DNA of 64,000 nucleotides from Clostridium minihomine (GCF_900240385.1 NZ_OEQH01000003.1:484137-548136), one strand, 5' to 3'; positions 34,290 to 42,297 are shown, counted from the stretch's first letter. Numbers and translations are program-made. The notes: a model not told the origin generated them from the letters alone.

Positions 34290-35207
34290 TTAACTCAAAC
34301 GAATAATCATTAAAGATGCACCTACACCGCCAGAAATCAAGGTGGCACTTCCGATTAAACCCGAAACTAATTGTAACGATACAGTAGTACCAGACGTCAA
34401 GTACAGTTCCACCTCACCCTGAAACCGGGAACGAGCCAGCCCAACAGGAACTGTGGCCTGCGGCAGCGCAGCCGAATTAACCACGAGTCGGGCTCCCATC
34501 AGCAATGCCAGTGTAAGGTTAATGGAATACGAAATTCGATAGAAGCCGTCCTGATTTATCGTAAACACCGTATTGCCGGAACTGGCGGTTACACCCGTCA
34601 AGAGCTGCGCATTGGACAAAGGAATATTGGCTGTAGAGCCTAAAATCAGCAATGGAAAAGAAGTGCCGGAAGTATTCACTGCAAAGCTGGACGAAACAGT
34701 TGGCGAAACGGGAGCCGGGGCACCTTGAAGTCCGGCGCTCCCTGTTGGGCCCGTATCCCCTGTGGGACCGACTGGGCCAGTAGGGCCGATTGGGCCAATC
34801 GGCCCCGGAAGGCCAACAGGTCCAGTTGGACCAACAGATCCGATTGGGCCGGCTGGGCCGGTATCCCCTGTGGGAGAACCAGTTGGGCCGGTTGGCCCGG
34901 TTGGCCCGGTAGGACCCATAACGACAGGAGTCTGTACGGCATCTGCAAATTTACCATTTAACAGCATTTGATTTTCTAAAAGTGAGTTTAGAACATCTTG
35001 CATACTTTGATTGGCATTTAAAACATCATCCACCGTGCTGTTTTCCTGCAATCCAGGAAGAGTTCCAACCGCATATTGGATGCTTTCCCCCTGAGCGTTC
35101 AGAATATGGCTGAGTGCCAGTTCTTCTGAAGCAATAGACGATATAATCTGATTAACCGCATTATCTCTGGGAATATTGGGGTTATCGGGAAATGAAGGCT
35201 GTGACAT
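34290..35207 (-). CDS. Collagen-like spore-surface (BclA-type) protein, intact
   Basis: Protein of 305 residues in three parts. Residues 1-95 ([37 protein letters not shown]) form a helical anchoring domain shared with two neighbours. About residues 98-165 are Gly-X-Y triplets dominated by GPTGPTG. The C-terminal 135 residues form a beta-rich jelly-roll-like cap ([35 protein letters not shown]), as in exosporium filament proteins of the BclA type. AAGGAGGGG is upstream of 35207. It starts 13 bases after the interrupted paralogue and may have been its operon partner; no promoter of its own is visible. Confidence 0.88.
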   Translation of the reverse strand: MSQPSFPDNPNIPRDNAVNQIISSIASEELALSHILNAQGESIQYAVGTLPGLQENSTVDDVLNANQSMQDVLNSLLENQMLLNGKFADAVQTPVVMGPTGPTGPTGPTGSPTGDTGPAGPIGSVGPTGPVGLPGPIGPIGPTGPVGPTGDTGPTGSAGLQGAPAPVSPTVSSSFAVNTSGTSFPLLILGSTANIPLSNAQLLTGVTASSGNTVFTINQDGFYRISYSINLTLALLMGARLVVNSAALPQATVPVGLARSRFQGEVELYLTSGTTVSLQLVSGLIGSATLISGGVGASLMIIRLS

Positions 35208-35220
35208 ATTTCTCCCCTCC

Positions 35221-35676
35221 TTAACTTAAACGCACGATCATAAGGGAGGCGCCTGCTCCCGATACCAGAGAAGCATTTACGTTTGCACCAAACAAATAAA
35301 GCGAAACTGTAGAGTTAGCAAGCAGATCAACCAAAATCTCAGCAGAGTAAGTGGAAAGATTGATCAGCGATACAGGAATATTGGATGCAGGCACCAAAGC
35401 AGCATTGACATAAATACCCGCGCCCAACAGCAAAGAGGCAGTTGTATTAATTGTATAGGAAATGCGATACCGACCGGGGGTTGCCACAGTAAACACCGTG
35501 TTGGTTCCATCCACTGTAATTCCGGGAGGTAAAATCTGATTGTTGGGAAGCGGCACCGGCGTACCCAGGGATACCGCTACCAGTGAACCGCCGCCGTTTG
35601 TCGCATAAGCAGTGGTTTGCGTTACATTCACGCCCGTGGGTCCGGTGGGGCCCGTGGCACCAGTTGAACCAGTTAA
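35221..35676 (-). pseudogene. 3' part of a split collagen-like spore-surface gene
   Basis: The reverse-strand frame from the element junction reads [16 protein letters not shown] and then a cap domain ([38 protein letters not shown]) very like that of the intact neighbour. It has no anchoring domain and no start with a ribosome binding site; the first GTG (35631) is mid-triplet. The matching 5' part lies at 40141-40605 on the other side of the recombinase element. Joined at the shared core the two make a single 306-residue frame (155 codons before, 151 after). It is silent alone; whether it is dead or reassembled is open. Confidence 0.9.
35670..35676. repeat. attL-type core, CAGTTAA
   Basis: Seven-base sequence at the left junction between the gene fragment and the element, identical to 40134-40140 at the right junction. 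A short identical core at both ends with no other target duplication is what large serine recombinases leave. Confidence 0.75.
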
Positions 35677-35748
35677 TTAAGGAAAACTGCCAAAACCCTA
35701 TGTAGGCTTTTGTTAAGGAAAACTGCCAAAACCCTATGTAGGCTTTTG
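35677..35748. repeat. Two tandem 36-bp direct repeats at the element's left end
   Basis: Identical units at 35677-35712 and 35713-35748, each beginning TTAAGGAAAACTGCC and ending TAGGCTTTTG. The first abuts the core, so the inner half of the attachment site appears duplicated. There is no spacer, so this is not a CRISPR array. I see no third copy in the window. Confidence 0.9.
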
Positions 35749-35922
35749 TTTTGATTGGCCGGGGCATAGATTAACTCAATCTTAGGCTGGTTTTCTTCTC
35801 CCAGCATAACCATTTCCATTCCCGCCGTGTTTGCCGTCAATCGGAAGTCCAAGTACACCATAATAAAAGACGAGAGCTGCTTCAAGATTTTTTACCGGTA
35901 GAGTAACCCAAGAAAAATTCAT
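35749..35922 (-). pseudogene. Glyoxalase/VOC family protein, frameshifted and truncated
   Basis: ATG 35922 with AGAAGGATT upstream begins MNFSWVTLPVKNLEAALVFY, then YGVLGLPIDGKHGGN, a classic VOC opening. Near 35822 the frame shifts; the next frame continues EMVMLGEENQPKIELIYAP, the expected second strand pair. Homology stops at the tandem repeats, so roughly half the usual 120-130 residues are lost. It is a cargo relic of the element, upstream end towards the MFS gene. Original substrate unknown. Confidence 0.8.
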
Positions 35923-35949
35923 GATTTTAATCCTTCTAAGGAGTTATCA

Positions 35950-37113
35950 TTAAGCTTGGGTAAGCTTATTATCTTTAATAAAACCAACAAAATATAAAAT
36001 TGCTGCAATAACTATAAAAATAGAAAAGGACAGGTACATACGACTGTAACCAGCAGATGCCGCAATGATACCGCCAATGACCGAACCAAACCCAATCCCT
36101 CCGTCAAACCCTGTGAAAAAGGTTGCATTTGCGGCACCCAAACGTTCCTTAGGAGCGCGCATAATAGCCATTGTTTGAAAACTGGATTGCACTGCGCTGA
36201 AACCCGTACCATAAATAGCAGCGCTGATTAAAAACATAACCAAGGTGTTTGACTTTGATAAGAAAAACATAGCTACCATCAGTAGTAACAGACCGGGAAA
36301 TACAATCACATTAAAACCGAACCGGTCTGTCAGTTTCCCATAAATGGGCCGTGACAGCAACAAAAATGCGGCATAAACAGTAAAAAACATACCAATATTG
36401 GCTATGTTTTTCTCGGCGGCATACAAGGATAAAAAGCCCGTTAGGGAACCGTAAGTAGCACTGGCAAAAAACATAATCACAGAGGGAAATACGGAAGCAC
36501 GTTCATAAGGTGCCAGTTTTACATTTTTAGTATTCTGGGGAGCCTTTTCAGTGCTTTTAATAAAAATGGATAATAGCAATACGGCTATAGTAAAACCTGC
36601 TGACAAAAATGTAAGAGGATTGAAGCCATAAGCGGCTAATACTCCAAGTCCTATACTTGGAGCCAATGCGATAGCCAGGCTGCTGGATAAGCTGAAAAAT
36701 CCCATTCCTTCCCCAAAACGATGTTTTGGAATTTGGTCTGATGCGATTGTGCTGCTGGCGGTACTGGCCATTCCCCAGCCAAGTCCATGTAAAAATCGAA
36801 CGGCGATAATTGCACCTAGAGAAGGGAGCCAACCATAGGAAAGAGTGACAAGTATAAGGATACACAGCCCCCCTATGAGTATGCCTTTTCTGCCCATTTT
36901 ATCAAGAAGCATTCCTGAAACAGGGCGTATCAAAAGAGACGCTACGGTTGATGCGCCTATAATCCAGCCAAGCATTGTATTGGAACCGCCTAAAGATTTC
37001 GCATGTATTGGCAGCGTTGGCAAAAGCATTTGAAATCCACAAAACAAGAGTAGATTGAGGATCGATATAATAATAAAATCTTTTGTCCATAACGGTGTTT
37101 TTTGTTGTTCCAT
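35950..37113 (-). CDS. MFS transporter
   Basis: Major facilitator of 387 residues with twelve predicted membrane helices. The loop 2-3 motif GRPxG appears as SLLIRPVSGMLLDKMGRKGILIGG and its C-half counterpart as LLLSRPIYGKLTDRFGF, which places it with drug/H+ antiporter-like carriers. CAAGGAGA precedes ATG 37113. It is 29 bases after a MarR-type regulator on the same strand and is probably controlled by it. It is cargo of the recombinase element; the substrate cannot be told from sequence. Confidence 0.9.
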   Translation of the reverse strand: MEQQKTPLWTKDFIIISILNLLLFCGFQMLLPTLPIHAKSLGGSNTMLGWIIGASTVASLLIRPVSGMLLDKMGRKGILIGGLCILILVTLSYGWLPSLGAIIAVRFLHGLGWGMASTASSTIASDQIPKHRFGEGMGFFSLSSSLAIALAPSIGLGVLAAYGFNPLTFLSAGFTIAVLLLSIFIKSTEKAPQNTKNVKLAPYERASVFPSVIMFFASATYGSLTGFLSLYAAEKNIANIGMFFTVYAAFLLLSRPIYGKLTDRFGFNVIVFPGLLLLMVAMFFLSKSNTLVMFLISAAIYGTGFSAVQSSFQTMAIMRAPKERLGAANATFFTGFDGGIGFGSVIGGIIAASAGYSRMYLSFSIFIVIAAILYFVGFIKDNKLTQA

Positions 37114-37142
37114 TGCGTATCTCCTTGCTGTATCATGTTTAC

Positions 37143-37586
37143 TTATTCGGCTTTTGTATATAACTGCGTTTTTTCCTCTACCAAACCATCCAGAATAATT
37201 TTCAGCAAAGAAACAGCTTGGTCTGCTTCCTCTTTTGACAAGTTCCGCGTCGAAATTTCAATGAGTTCTAAAAACGTCTTTTGTATATGGGGGATAATTT
37301 GCTTCCCTTGTTCCGTTAGATATAATTGCACGAAACGCTTGTCCGCCAAAAGAGTTTCTTTTACCACATAACCCTGTGAAATAAGGTTTTTGACCGCTTT
37401 TGCTGTGGTAGATTTATCTACAAATAATCTTTCGCTAAGTTCTTTTTGTGTGATACCTTCATTCTGTGATATGACATATAAAAAATCGTGCTGTCCGCTT
37501 CGGATAGGGATGCCCTGCAATTTTAAACTTAATATGCTTTGTAAATTCCGATAAATGGCTGCGTTCAATTTTCCTATATTATCCAT
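37143..37586 (-). CDS. MarR family transcriptional regulator
   Basis: Winged-helix regulator of 147 residues. HDFLYVISQNEGITQKELSERLFVDKSTTAKAVKNLISQGYVVKETLLADKRFVQLYLTEQG covers the MarR DNA-binding domain with the DxR wing. ATG 37586 is used because GGAGG lies ten bases upstream; the longer form would run through the promoter. A TTAGTT-N8-AACTAA dyad overlaps the promoter region, fitting autorepression of this regulator-transporter pair. Confidence 0.9.
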   Translation of the reverse strand: MDNIGKLNAAIYRNLQSILSLKLQGIPIRSGQHDFLYVISQNEGITQKELSERLFVDKSTTAKAVKNLISQGYVVKETLLADKRFVQLYLTEQGKQIIPHIQKTFLELIEISTRNLSKEEADQAVSLLKIILDGLVEEKTQLYTKAE

Positions 37587-37605
37587 TACTGTTTTGCCTC
37601 CATAA

Positions 37606-37658
37606 TTAGTTGAAAGGGAAACTAATAAAATTATAGCAAAAAGCAGTTTGCTGTGCAA
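37606..37658 (-). promoter_or_regulatory. Promoter and MarR operator candidate
   Basis: Reverse strand TTGCAC (37653-37658), 17 bases, TATAAT (37630-37635). The dyad TTAGTT-N8-AACTAA at 37606-37625 lies just downstream of the -10; another TTAGTT copy overlaps the -35. Confidence 0.75.
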
Positions 37659-37666
37659 CTAATATT

Positions 37667-37880
37667 TTACTTAACCATATCCGCGATGTAGGCAAGGACT
37701 TCTTCCGGCGTTGGCTGTTCTCCCTCATGGGGAATGGCTTTCCAGAACGCCTGTCTGTGGGTTGGGGCTTGTCATTGCTTCCTATATCGCAATTTCAATT
37801 TCCTGGCGTACATCCCTCTCACTGATTCCTTTTTGTTTGGCAAGTTTTTTCAGTGCCTTTTTTGCTTTTGCAGTATCCAT
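37667..37880 (-). pseudogene. Small element-type protein gene, stop codon and frameshift
   Basis: ATG 37880 with AAGGAGAGAG upstream encodes MDTAKAKKALKKLAKQKGIS and ERDVRQEIEIAI, then TAG; the frame continues EAMTSPNPQT, after which a shifted frame gives AFWKAIPHEGEQPTPEEVLA and YIADMVK before TAA. It resembles short proteins frequently encoded in clostridial mobile elements, sometimes labelled Spo0A-related although no Spo0A domain is evident. Two lesions show it is inactive. Confidence 0.7.
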
Positions 37881-37921
37881 TGTGCTCTCTCCTTTTCCCC
37901 TAACAAGCTGTCGCGTCTTTT

Positions 37922-37960
37922 ACCTCACACTTCGGGCCAATTTGGCCAGAAGTGTGAGGT
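37922..37960. repeat. Strong inverted repeat inside the element
   Basis: ACCTCACACTTC / GAAGTGTGAGGT with an inner GGCCAA/TTGGCC pair. It forms a very stable hairpin, not followed by a T run of note on either strand; perhaps a terminator remnant or recombination-directionality site. Confidence 0.6.
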
Positions 37961-38065
37961 AAAATTAACAGCCATCACTTTTGTTGATAAAGCGGTGGCT
38001 GTTTGTGTTTTCTCATAGGACAATCCGAGAAATACATATTCATGGAAAGGAGGGGGCGATTGTGA

Positions 38066-38329
38066 TTGAAGAAACGTATTCCAATATCAGAGTTGGCAAG
38101 CGTAGACATAGAAGCAGTAAACAAAGAGGATTTAGTTGATGTTAGCGGCTTCACCTTTGATACGACTGTACCGCAGGAACAACGTGCGGCAAAAGTCATA
38201 GCAGCAGTAAAAAATCCCTATTGTTTTCGTGTGGGTGATATGGGTGTGAAGCTAGAGTTTCCAGAAAACGCTCCCCCATTGCAAGATGTGTTTGCCGACT
38301 TCCTGAAACGCAAGAAAAGCGGCCTGTAA
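38066..38329 (+). CDS. Small mobile-element protein (DUF6870-like)
   Basis: Protein of 87 residues starting KKRIPISELASVDIEAVNKEDLVDVSGFTFD, containing KNPYCFRVGDMGVKLEF. This pattern is common in small proteins encoded next to serine recombinases in Clostridia elements; function unknown. TTG at 38066 is the start that fits the conserved opening, with AAAGGAGGG 11 bases upstream. A GCGGCCTGTAAA/TTTACAGGCCGC hairpin (38319-38347) overlaps its stop, before the recombinase promoter. Confidence 0.7.
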   Translation: MKKRIPISELASVDIEAVNKEDLVDVSGFTFDTTVPQEQRAAKVIAAVKNPYCFRVGDMGVKLEFPENAPPLQDVFADFLKRKKSGL

Positions 38330-38377
38330 AGCCAGTTTACAGGCCGCGGCAACATTTTTCGCATTACGCTGAAATAG

Positions 38378-38383
38378 TATAAT
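38378..38383 (+). promoter_or_regulatory. -10 box upstream of the recombinase gene
   Basis: Perfect TATAAT 30 bases before the start codon; the -35 at 17 bases (TTTTTC) is poor, so expression may need an activator. Confidence 0.4.
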
Positions 38384-38413
38384 ATAAGTGTAATGTGATA
38401 GGAAGGAGGACAC

Positions 38414-40087
38414 ATGGCACGAACTAAAAATAGGGGTTTTGAGGAAAAAATATTCGCACCTCAAAATATCCGCTGGAAGCTTGGTCAATATATCCGCCTA
38501 TCCAAAGAGGATTTAAACCGTGGAAAAGACGACAGTAACAGTGTTGTCAATCAAAAGGCGTTGCTTGATGATTACTATGAGCAGCACATAGACGAGTTTG
38601 AAAGCGTTCAGCCGCCTTATGTGGACGATGGGTACACTGGAACGGACACCAACCGAGGTAGCTTTCAAAGATTACTTTCTGACATATACGCCAAAAAGGT
38701 AACCTGTGTTATCGTCAAAGACCTTTCTCGCCTATCCCGTAACTATACGGACGCAGGAAGCTTGATTGAAAATCTGTTTGTGCAGATGAATGTACGTTTT
38801 ATCAGCTTGGCAGAGGGCATTGACAGCTACTTGAACCCAGACAGTATTTCCAATCTCATTGTGCCGATTACCAATGTTATCAACGACAATTTCTGCTACC
38901 AGACTTCAAAGAAGATACGGCAGGTTTTTGATATGAAGCGGCGCAATGGTGAGTTTATCGGCGGGTTTGCCGCCTATGGTTACACGAAGAACCCAAAGGA
39001 CAAAAACGCCTTAATCGTTGATGAAGAAGCCGCCGAGGTCGTAAAGAATATCTATGAGTGGTTTTTGGACGGTATGAGTAAAAATGCTATTGTACGAAAT
39101 CTTAATGACCGTGGCATTTTGTGTCCGTCCGAGTACAAGAAAAGCAAGGGCCTCAATTATCAGCACCCAAGCGGTTCAGAAAGGCCCTTATGGAGCGCAA
39201 AGACGATAACCGACATTTTGAAAAACCGCCTTTATGTAGGAGATATGGTGCAAGGCCGCCAGCGTGTGAAAAGCTACAAGATACATACGCAGGAACAGGT
39301 TCCCGAAAATGAATGGTACATTGTGGAGAATACCCATGAGGGGGTCATAGAACGGCCTATCTTTGAGAAAGTGCAGGAATTGCTAAAGCGTGACACCCGC
39401 ACCGCTCCACAGAAAAAGAAACTCTATCTGTTCAGTGGCTTTCTCCGTTGTGCCGATTGCGGCAAGGCTATGAGCCGCAGTCAAGTAAAAGGCACGGTGT
39501 ACTACTTCTGCCGCACCTATAAAGACCAGTCAAAAACGGCTTGCACCAAACATTCCATTAATCACAACCGGCTGGAAGCGGCAGTATTGTATGCCATTCA
39601 ACAACAGGTATATCTTGCGGTACACTATGCCAACACTTTAGAATACATCAGCACCGCACCGCTTCAAAAAAGTCAGTCCATTCGGATTGAAGTACTCATA
39701 GACGCGAAAGAAAAGGAACGCTCCAAAATCATGCGTTACAAGCAATCCATTTATCAGGACTGGAAAGACGGAGAAATCACCCACAGCGACTACCGCCATA
39801 TGAGCGAAAATTACGAACGGCAAATAGCCGCTTTGGGCGAAATTTTGAAAAACCTACACGCAGAACGTGAGGAATTGCAAAACGGCATTACCGCCGAAAG
39901 CCCTTGCTTGGTGGCTTTCAAGAAGTTTGAAACTATCGACAAACTGGCGAGAGAGATTTTAGTTGAACTTGTAGACCATATCAAAGTACATGAGAACGGC
40001 AACATCAGCGTGAAATTTAAATTCGCTGACGAGCTACGCCGGGTAATGGAATACATTGAAATCAATACCCAATCCGAAGCGGTTTAA
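38414..40087 (+). CDS. Large serine recombinase (TnpX/TndX-like)
   Basis: Site-specific recombinase of 557 residues. The resolvase domain begins [18 protein letters not shown] with the catalytic serine at S30, and includes [33 protein letters not shown] and the [13 protein letters not shown] arginine motif. It is followed by the recombinase domain ([13 protein letters not shown] onwards), a zinc ribbon ([13 protein letters not shown], then two further Cys) and a coiled-coil/DUF4368-like C-terminus. AGGAAGGAGG precedes ATG 38414. It should catalyse excision and integration of the flanking element; a directionality factor is not obvious. Confidence 0.95.
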   Translation: MARTKNRGFEEKIFAPQNIRWKLGQYIRLSKEDLNRGKDDSNSVVNQKALLDDYYEQHIDEFESVQPPYVDDGYTGTDTNRGSFQRLLSDIYAKKVTCVIVKDLSRLSRNYTDAGSLIENLFVQMNVRFISLAEGIDSYLNPDSISNLIVPITNVINDNFCYQTSKKIRQVFDMKRRNGEFIGGFAAYGYTKNPKDKNALIVDEEAAEVVKNIYEWFLDGMSKNAIVRNLNDRGILCPSEYKKSKGLNYQHPSGSERPLWSAKTITDILKNRLYVGDMVQGRQRVKSYKIHTQEQVPENEWYIVENTHEGVIERPIFEKVQELLKRDTRTAPQKKKLYLFSGFLRCADCGKAMSRSQVKGTVYYFCRTYKDQSKTACTKHSINHNRLEAAVLYAIQQQVYLAVHYANTLEYISTAPLQKSQSIRIEVLIDAKEKERSKIMRYKQSIYQDWKDGEITHSDYRHMSENYERQIAALGEILKNLHAEREELQNGITAESPCLVAFKKFETIDKLAREILVELVDHIKVHENGNISVKFKFADELRRVMEYIEINTQSEAV

Positions 40088-40133
40088 CAGGCCGCTAATA
40101 AAAAGGCAGTTTGTTTTCCTAATAAAACAGGTT

Positions 40134-40140
40134 CAGTTAA
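40134..40140. repeat. attR-type core, CAGTTAA
   Basis: Right junction core, identical to 35670-35676. On the outer side the collagen-like coding sequence resumes immediately (reverse strand CCCACAGGG-TTAACTG). Confidence 0.75.
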
Positions 40141-40605
40141 CCCTGTGGGGCCTGTGGGGCCTGCGGGTCCTGTAGGGCCTGTAGCCCCTGTGGGCCCCTG
40201 TGCGCCAGCCGGCCCCATCGGTCCGGTGGGTCCGGCTGGTCCGGTTGGCCCGGTATCGCCGCCTGAAGGCCCGGGCGCTCCAGTAGGTCCTGTGGGGCCC
40301 GTGGGGCCCTGCATTTCTGACGAAGAAAGTGCCTGCTGCATTTTCGCCTTTAAAAATAACTGACTGTAAGCAGCGCTTTCCAACGTGCTGCGAATGCTTT
40401 GGTTCGCTCGAAGAATATCATCTATGGTTGCGTCAGGCCCTGTAACTCCTGGGATTGTCCCCAATACATACTGTAGTTTTTCGCCCTCAGAGTTAATGAT
40501 ATGACTCAGTGCTAATTCTTCCATCGCGATGGAAGACAGAATCTGATTTATAACATCTTCTCTTGATACGGAAGGATCTATTGGCGGAAAAGATGGAATA
40601 GACAA
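40141..40605 (-). pseudogene. 5' part of a split collagen-like spore-surface gene
   Basis: Encodes 155 residues: an N-terminal anchoring domain [20 protein letters not shown] / [20 protein letters not shown], then Gly-X-Y triplets ([17 protein letters not shown]...). TTG 40605 is the likely start: GGAGGTG lies upstream and MSIPSFPP aligns with MSQPSFPD and MSMPEFPP of the neighbours. Beyond the core the frame runs 18 foreign codons ([18 protein letters not shown]) to a stop at 40084, overlapping the recombinase stop. The unexcised product would be a 173-residue protein lacking the cap. The missing 3' part is at 35221-35676. Confidence 0.9.
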
Positions 40606-40650
40606 AAAAACACCTCCATATAATATCAAGCCAAGCTTGATCTGTGCTAA

Positions 40651-40659
40651 TAATATATG
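40651..40659 (-). promoter_or_regulatory. SigK-like -10 candidate for the split collagen gene
   Basis: Reverse strand CATATATTA fits CATANNNTA of the mother-cell factor SigK, about 45 bases before the TTG start. I could not place a convincing -35, so this is tentative. It would be the only promoter for the split gene and perhaps for the intact paralogue after excision. Confidence 0.3.
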
Positions 40660-40734
40660 GACTTTTCAGTGGTTTTGCTAGTACGTCCTATCTTATTTGG
40701 GAATAAACTATAGTAATAAGGAAGGAGAATTTTA

Positions 40735-41487
40735 ATGTCCATGCCTGAATTTCCGCCACATGATCCATATCTGACGAGAGATCAGGCGCTTAATATGCTT
40801 CTTTCCTCTATTGCAATGGAGGAATTAGCACTCAGCAATATCATGAATGCGGAAAGTGAAAAAATTAAATATATATTGGGAAAGGAATCTCAAACCTGTC
40901 CTCAAGAAGTGATTGAGGTAAATAATAGTGTCACCTCTTTGTTAGAAACTGTAGCACAGCTGCAAATGCTCCTGAAAAATAAAATGGAAAAGGTATTAGA
41001 TAAAATACCATCTCCTCCCCCCCCTCCAAAGCCTTGCCCTCCTCCACCGCCAGATCCCAAACCGCCGCCTTCACCCACCCCACCTGTTTGCTGTCAATGG
41101 GCTGTCTGTGGGGAATTTCAATCAAGATGTTTCCGCTGGATTCCCAATAACCGCCTCGTTTTTGAGTCCGGCTGTGGCTGTTCTGCTTTTCTGGCATCCT
41201 GTAATCCATCTGCCATTGTGCTTTTACCGGGCAAACAATATTCTCTTGGTTTTTCTGCCACATTGGAATGGAATACAAAAACAGATATTTGCATTGGTTT
41301 TGAGGCAGAAAACCAGCAAATTGGGTTTTATCCGAATTCGTTTTCTTCCCCTGCCGGGTGTGTGATTACCGGGGGCGGCGTTGTGTCAACTGTAGCATGT
41401 ACGCAACCTGTTAAAGTCAGTTTAATTCTGTTATCAAAAGACAGCATTAAAATTCAGAGATCTATTTTAAGAGTAATTGAACTATAA
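40735..41487 (+). CDS. Spore-surface protein paralogue with proline-rich stalk
   Basis: Protein of 250 residues divergent from the split gene. Residues 1-90 are the same anchoring domain ([36 protein letters not shown]) as in the two collagen-like proteins. The collagen repeat is replaced by a proline stalk of about 25 residues (PPPPPKPCPPPPPDPKPPP), followed by a different Cys-rich C-terminal domain with about eight cysteines (CCQWAVCGEF, SGCGCSAFLASC). GGAAGGAG precedes ATG 40735. Anchoring to the spore outer layer is inferred from the shared N-terminus. Confidence 0.8.
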   Translation: MSMPEFPPHDPYLTRDQALNMLLSSIAMEELALSNIMNAESEKIKYILGKESQTCPQEVIEVNNSVTSLLETVAQLQMLLKNKMEKVLDKIPSPPPPPKPCPPPPPDPKPPPSPTPPVCCQWAVCGEFQSRCFRWIPNNRLVFESGCGCSAFLASCNPSAIVLLPGKQYSLGFSATLEWNTKTDICIGFEAENQQIGFYPNSFSSPAGCVITGGGVVSTVACTQPVKVSLILLSKDSIKIQRSILRVIEL

Positions 41488-41570
41488 ATGGTTCTTATCA
41501 TCGGTTTGCTTCTAAAAATCAGAATCGAAGTCAAGCTCAATGAAAGCGAAAATTCTCAATTTACCTTTCC

Positions 41571-41612
41571 AAAAAGAACTTTGCCGTTTTTATCATGGGC
41601 AAGGTTCTTTTA
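41571..41612 (+). terminator. Terminator of the proline-stalk gene
   Basis: AAAAGAAC-T-TTGCC / GGCAA-G-GTTCTTTT stem with a TTTTATC tail. Confidence 0.7.
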
Positions 41613-41642
41613 TCCGTTGTTTTTTGGGAATGAAAAAAGCCA

Positions 41643-41669
41643 GGGCAGACAGCGGTTTGCTGTCTGCCC
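41643..41669 (-). terminator. Terminator of the phospholipase-like gene
   Basis: Perfect 11-bp stem GGGCAGACAGC / GCTGTCTGCCC with a 5-base loop; on the reverse strand it is followed by TTTTTT. Confidence 0.85.
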
Positions 41670-41712
41670 CAAAATTTATGACGTTACATTGCGAATAAAG
41701 TAAAGTGCCGGT

Positions 41713-42297
41713 TTATTGCTGAACCACAGGCCAAGCCTGGCAGCGTTCCTGAAAAAACACGTGCAGCACCAGTTCGATACAAGAACGAATCGCATAATAC
41801 AACTCTATTTCAAAATCTTGTTCTTCCTTAAACTTTTGCTGAATTCTTTGATGCATATGTTCATAGATTTCATCAGCGTCCAATGGAACATCAATGGAGG
41901 GAACATAATCCAGTCCCCAAAAATATTCCAGCCTTCGGCTCATATAAAACAACAAATCTTGTTCATATTGAATATGTTCCGAAAGACTGCCGTCAAATTC
42001 CGGATTATGAGCCAAGCAAAAAAAATCAGAATAATAGTGACATAATACACCCAGTCGTTTCGACAGGCGCCGGTTATCGTCTTCCCATTCCGAACGGCAC
42101 ATGCGGGCAATTTTTCTGCGCATGAGTTCACGGCAGTAGCGCATCCGGTGCGGCCGAAGAAACGAAAGGGAATGATCCGGGCTGGTGTTTCCCTTTAAAA
42201 AGCTGGCTTTATCCAGGTGAACCCCATATTTGTCACGAACATATCCATAAACAATCAGTCCGATTAGCACATGATTCGGACTATTCATATCAGGCAT
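41713..42297 (-). CDS. Zinc-dependent phospholipase C family protein
   Basis: Protein of 194 residues with the all-helical zinc phospholipase C / S1-P1 nuclease-type plan: NSPNHVLIGLIVYGYVRDKYG, GNTSPDHSLSFLRPHRMRY, LGVLCHYYSDFFCLAHNPEFDG and EHIQYEQDLLFYM supply the His/Asp metal ligands. No signal peptide is seen, so it is probably cytoplasmic and its substrate is unknown. Start: ATG 42297 or ATG 42288; both are served by AGGGAGAGG. Monocistronic. Confidence 0.8.
   Translation of the reverse strand: MPDMNSPNHVLIGLIVYGYVRDKYGVHLDKASFLKGNTSPDHSLSFLRPHRMRYCRELMRRKIARMCRSEWEDDNRRLSKRLGVLCHYYSDFFCLAHNPEFDGSLSEHIQYEQDLLFYMSRRLEYFWGLDYVPSIDVPLDADEIYEHMHQRIQQKFKEEQDFEIELYYAIRSCIELVLHVFFQERCQAWPVVQQ

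Larger units (their letters stand above)
35670..40140. mobile_element. Serine-recombinase integrative element, about 4.46 kb, inside a collagen-like gene
   Basis: Bounded by identical CAGTTAA cores; core-to-core distance is 4464 bases. Contents from left: two tandem 36-bp repeats, a broken VOC gene, MFS transporter and MarR regulator (reverse strand), a frameshifted small gene, a small element-type protein and a large serine recombinase that ends 46 bases before the right core. There are no conjugation or replication genes. Partly complementary arms (GGCAGTTT..TTTTCCT inside the right end and AGGAAAACTGCC inside the left end) face each other across the core in the predicted circular form, as in an attP. 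The flanks are in frame with one another. Confidence 0.88.

Noticed and set aside
34725..34971. Pro/Gly-rich frames antisense to the collagen repeats (also at 40145-40363)
   Set aside because: GGN-CCN repeats are open on both strands; there is no start signal and the collagen frame has the anchor and cap domains.
35677..35748. Two 36-bp repeats as a CRISPR array
   Set aside because: The copies are directly adjacent with no spacer, only two exist, and they form the end of the recombinase element; no cas genes are near.
35447..35767. Frame with repeated KAYIGFWQFSL as a repeat protein
   Set aside because: It is the translation of the tandem DNA repeats joined to collagen sequence in the wrong frame.
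40690..40734. SigK promoter for the proline-stalk gene
   Set aside because: CTATAGTAATA resembles the -10 only loosely and no AC element at the right distance was found.
41488..41703. Frame after the proline-stalk gene
   Set aside because: Contains two terminator hairpins and begins right at the previous stop without a ribosome binding site.
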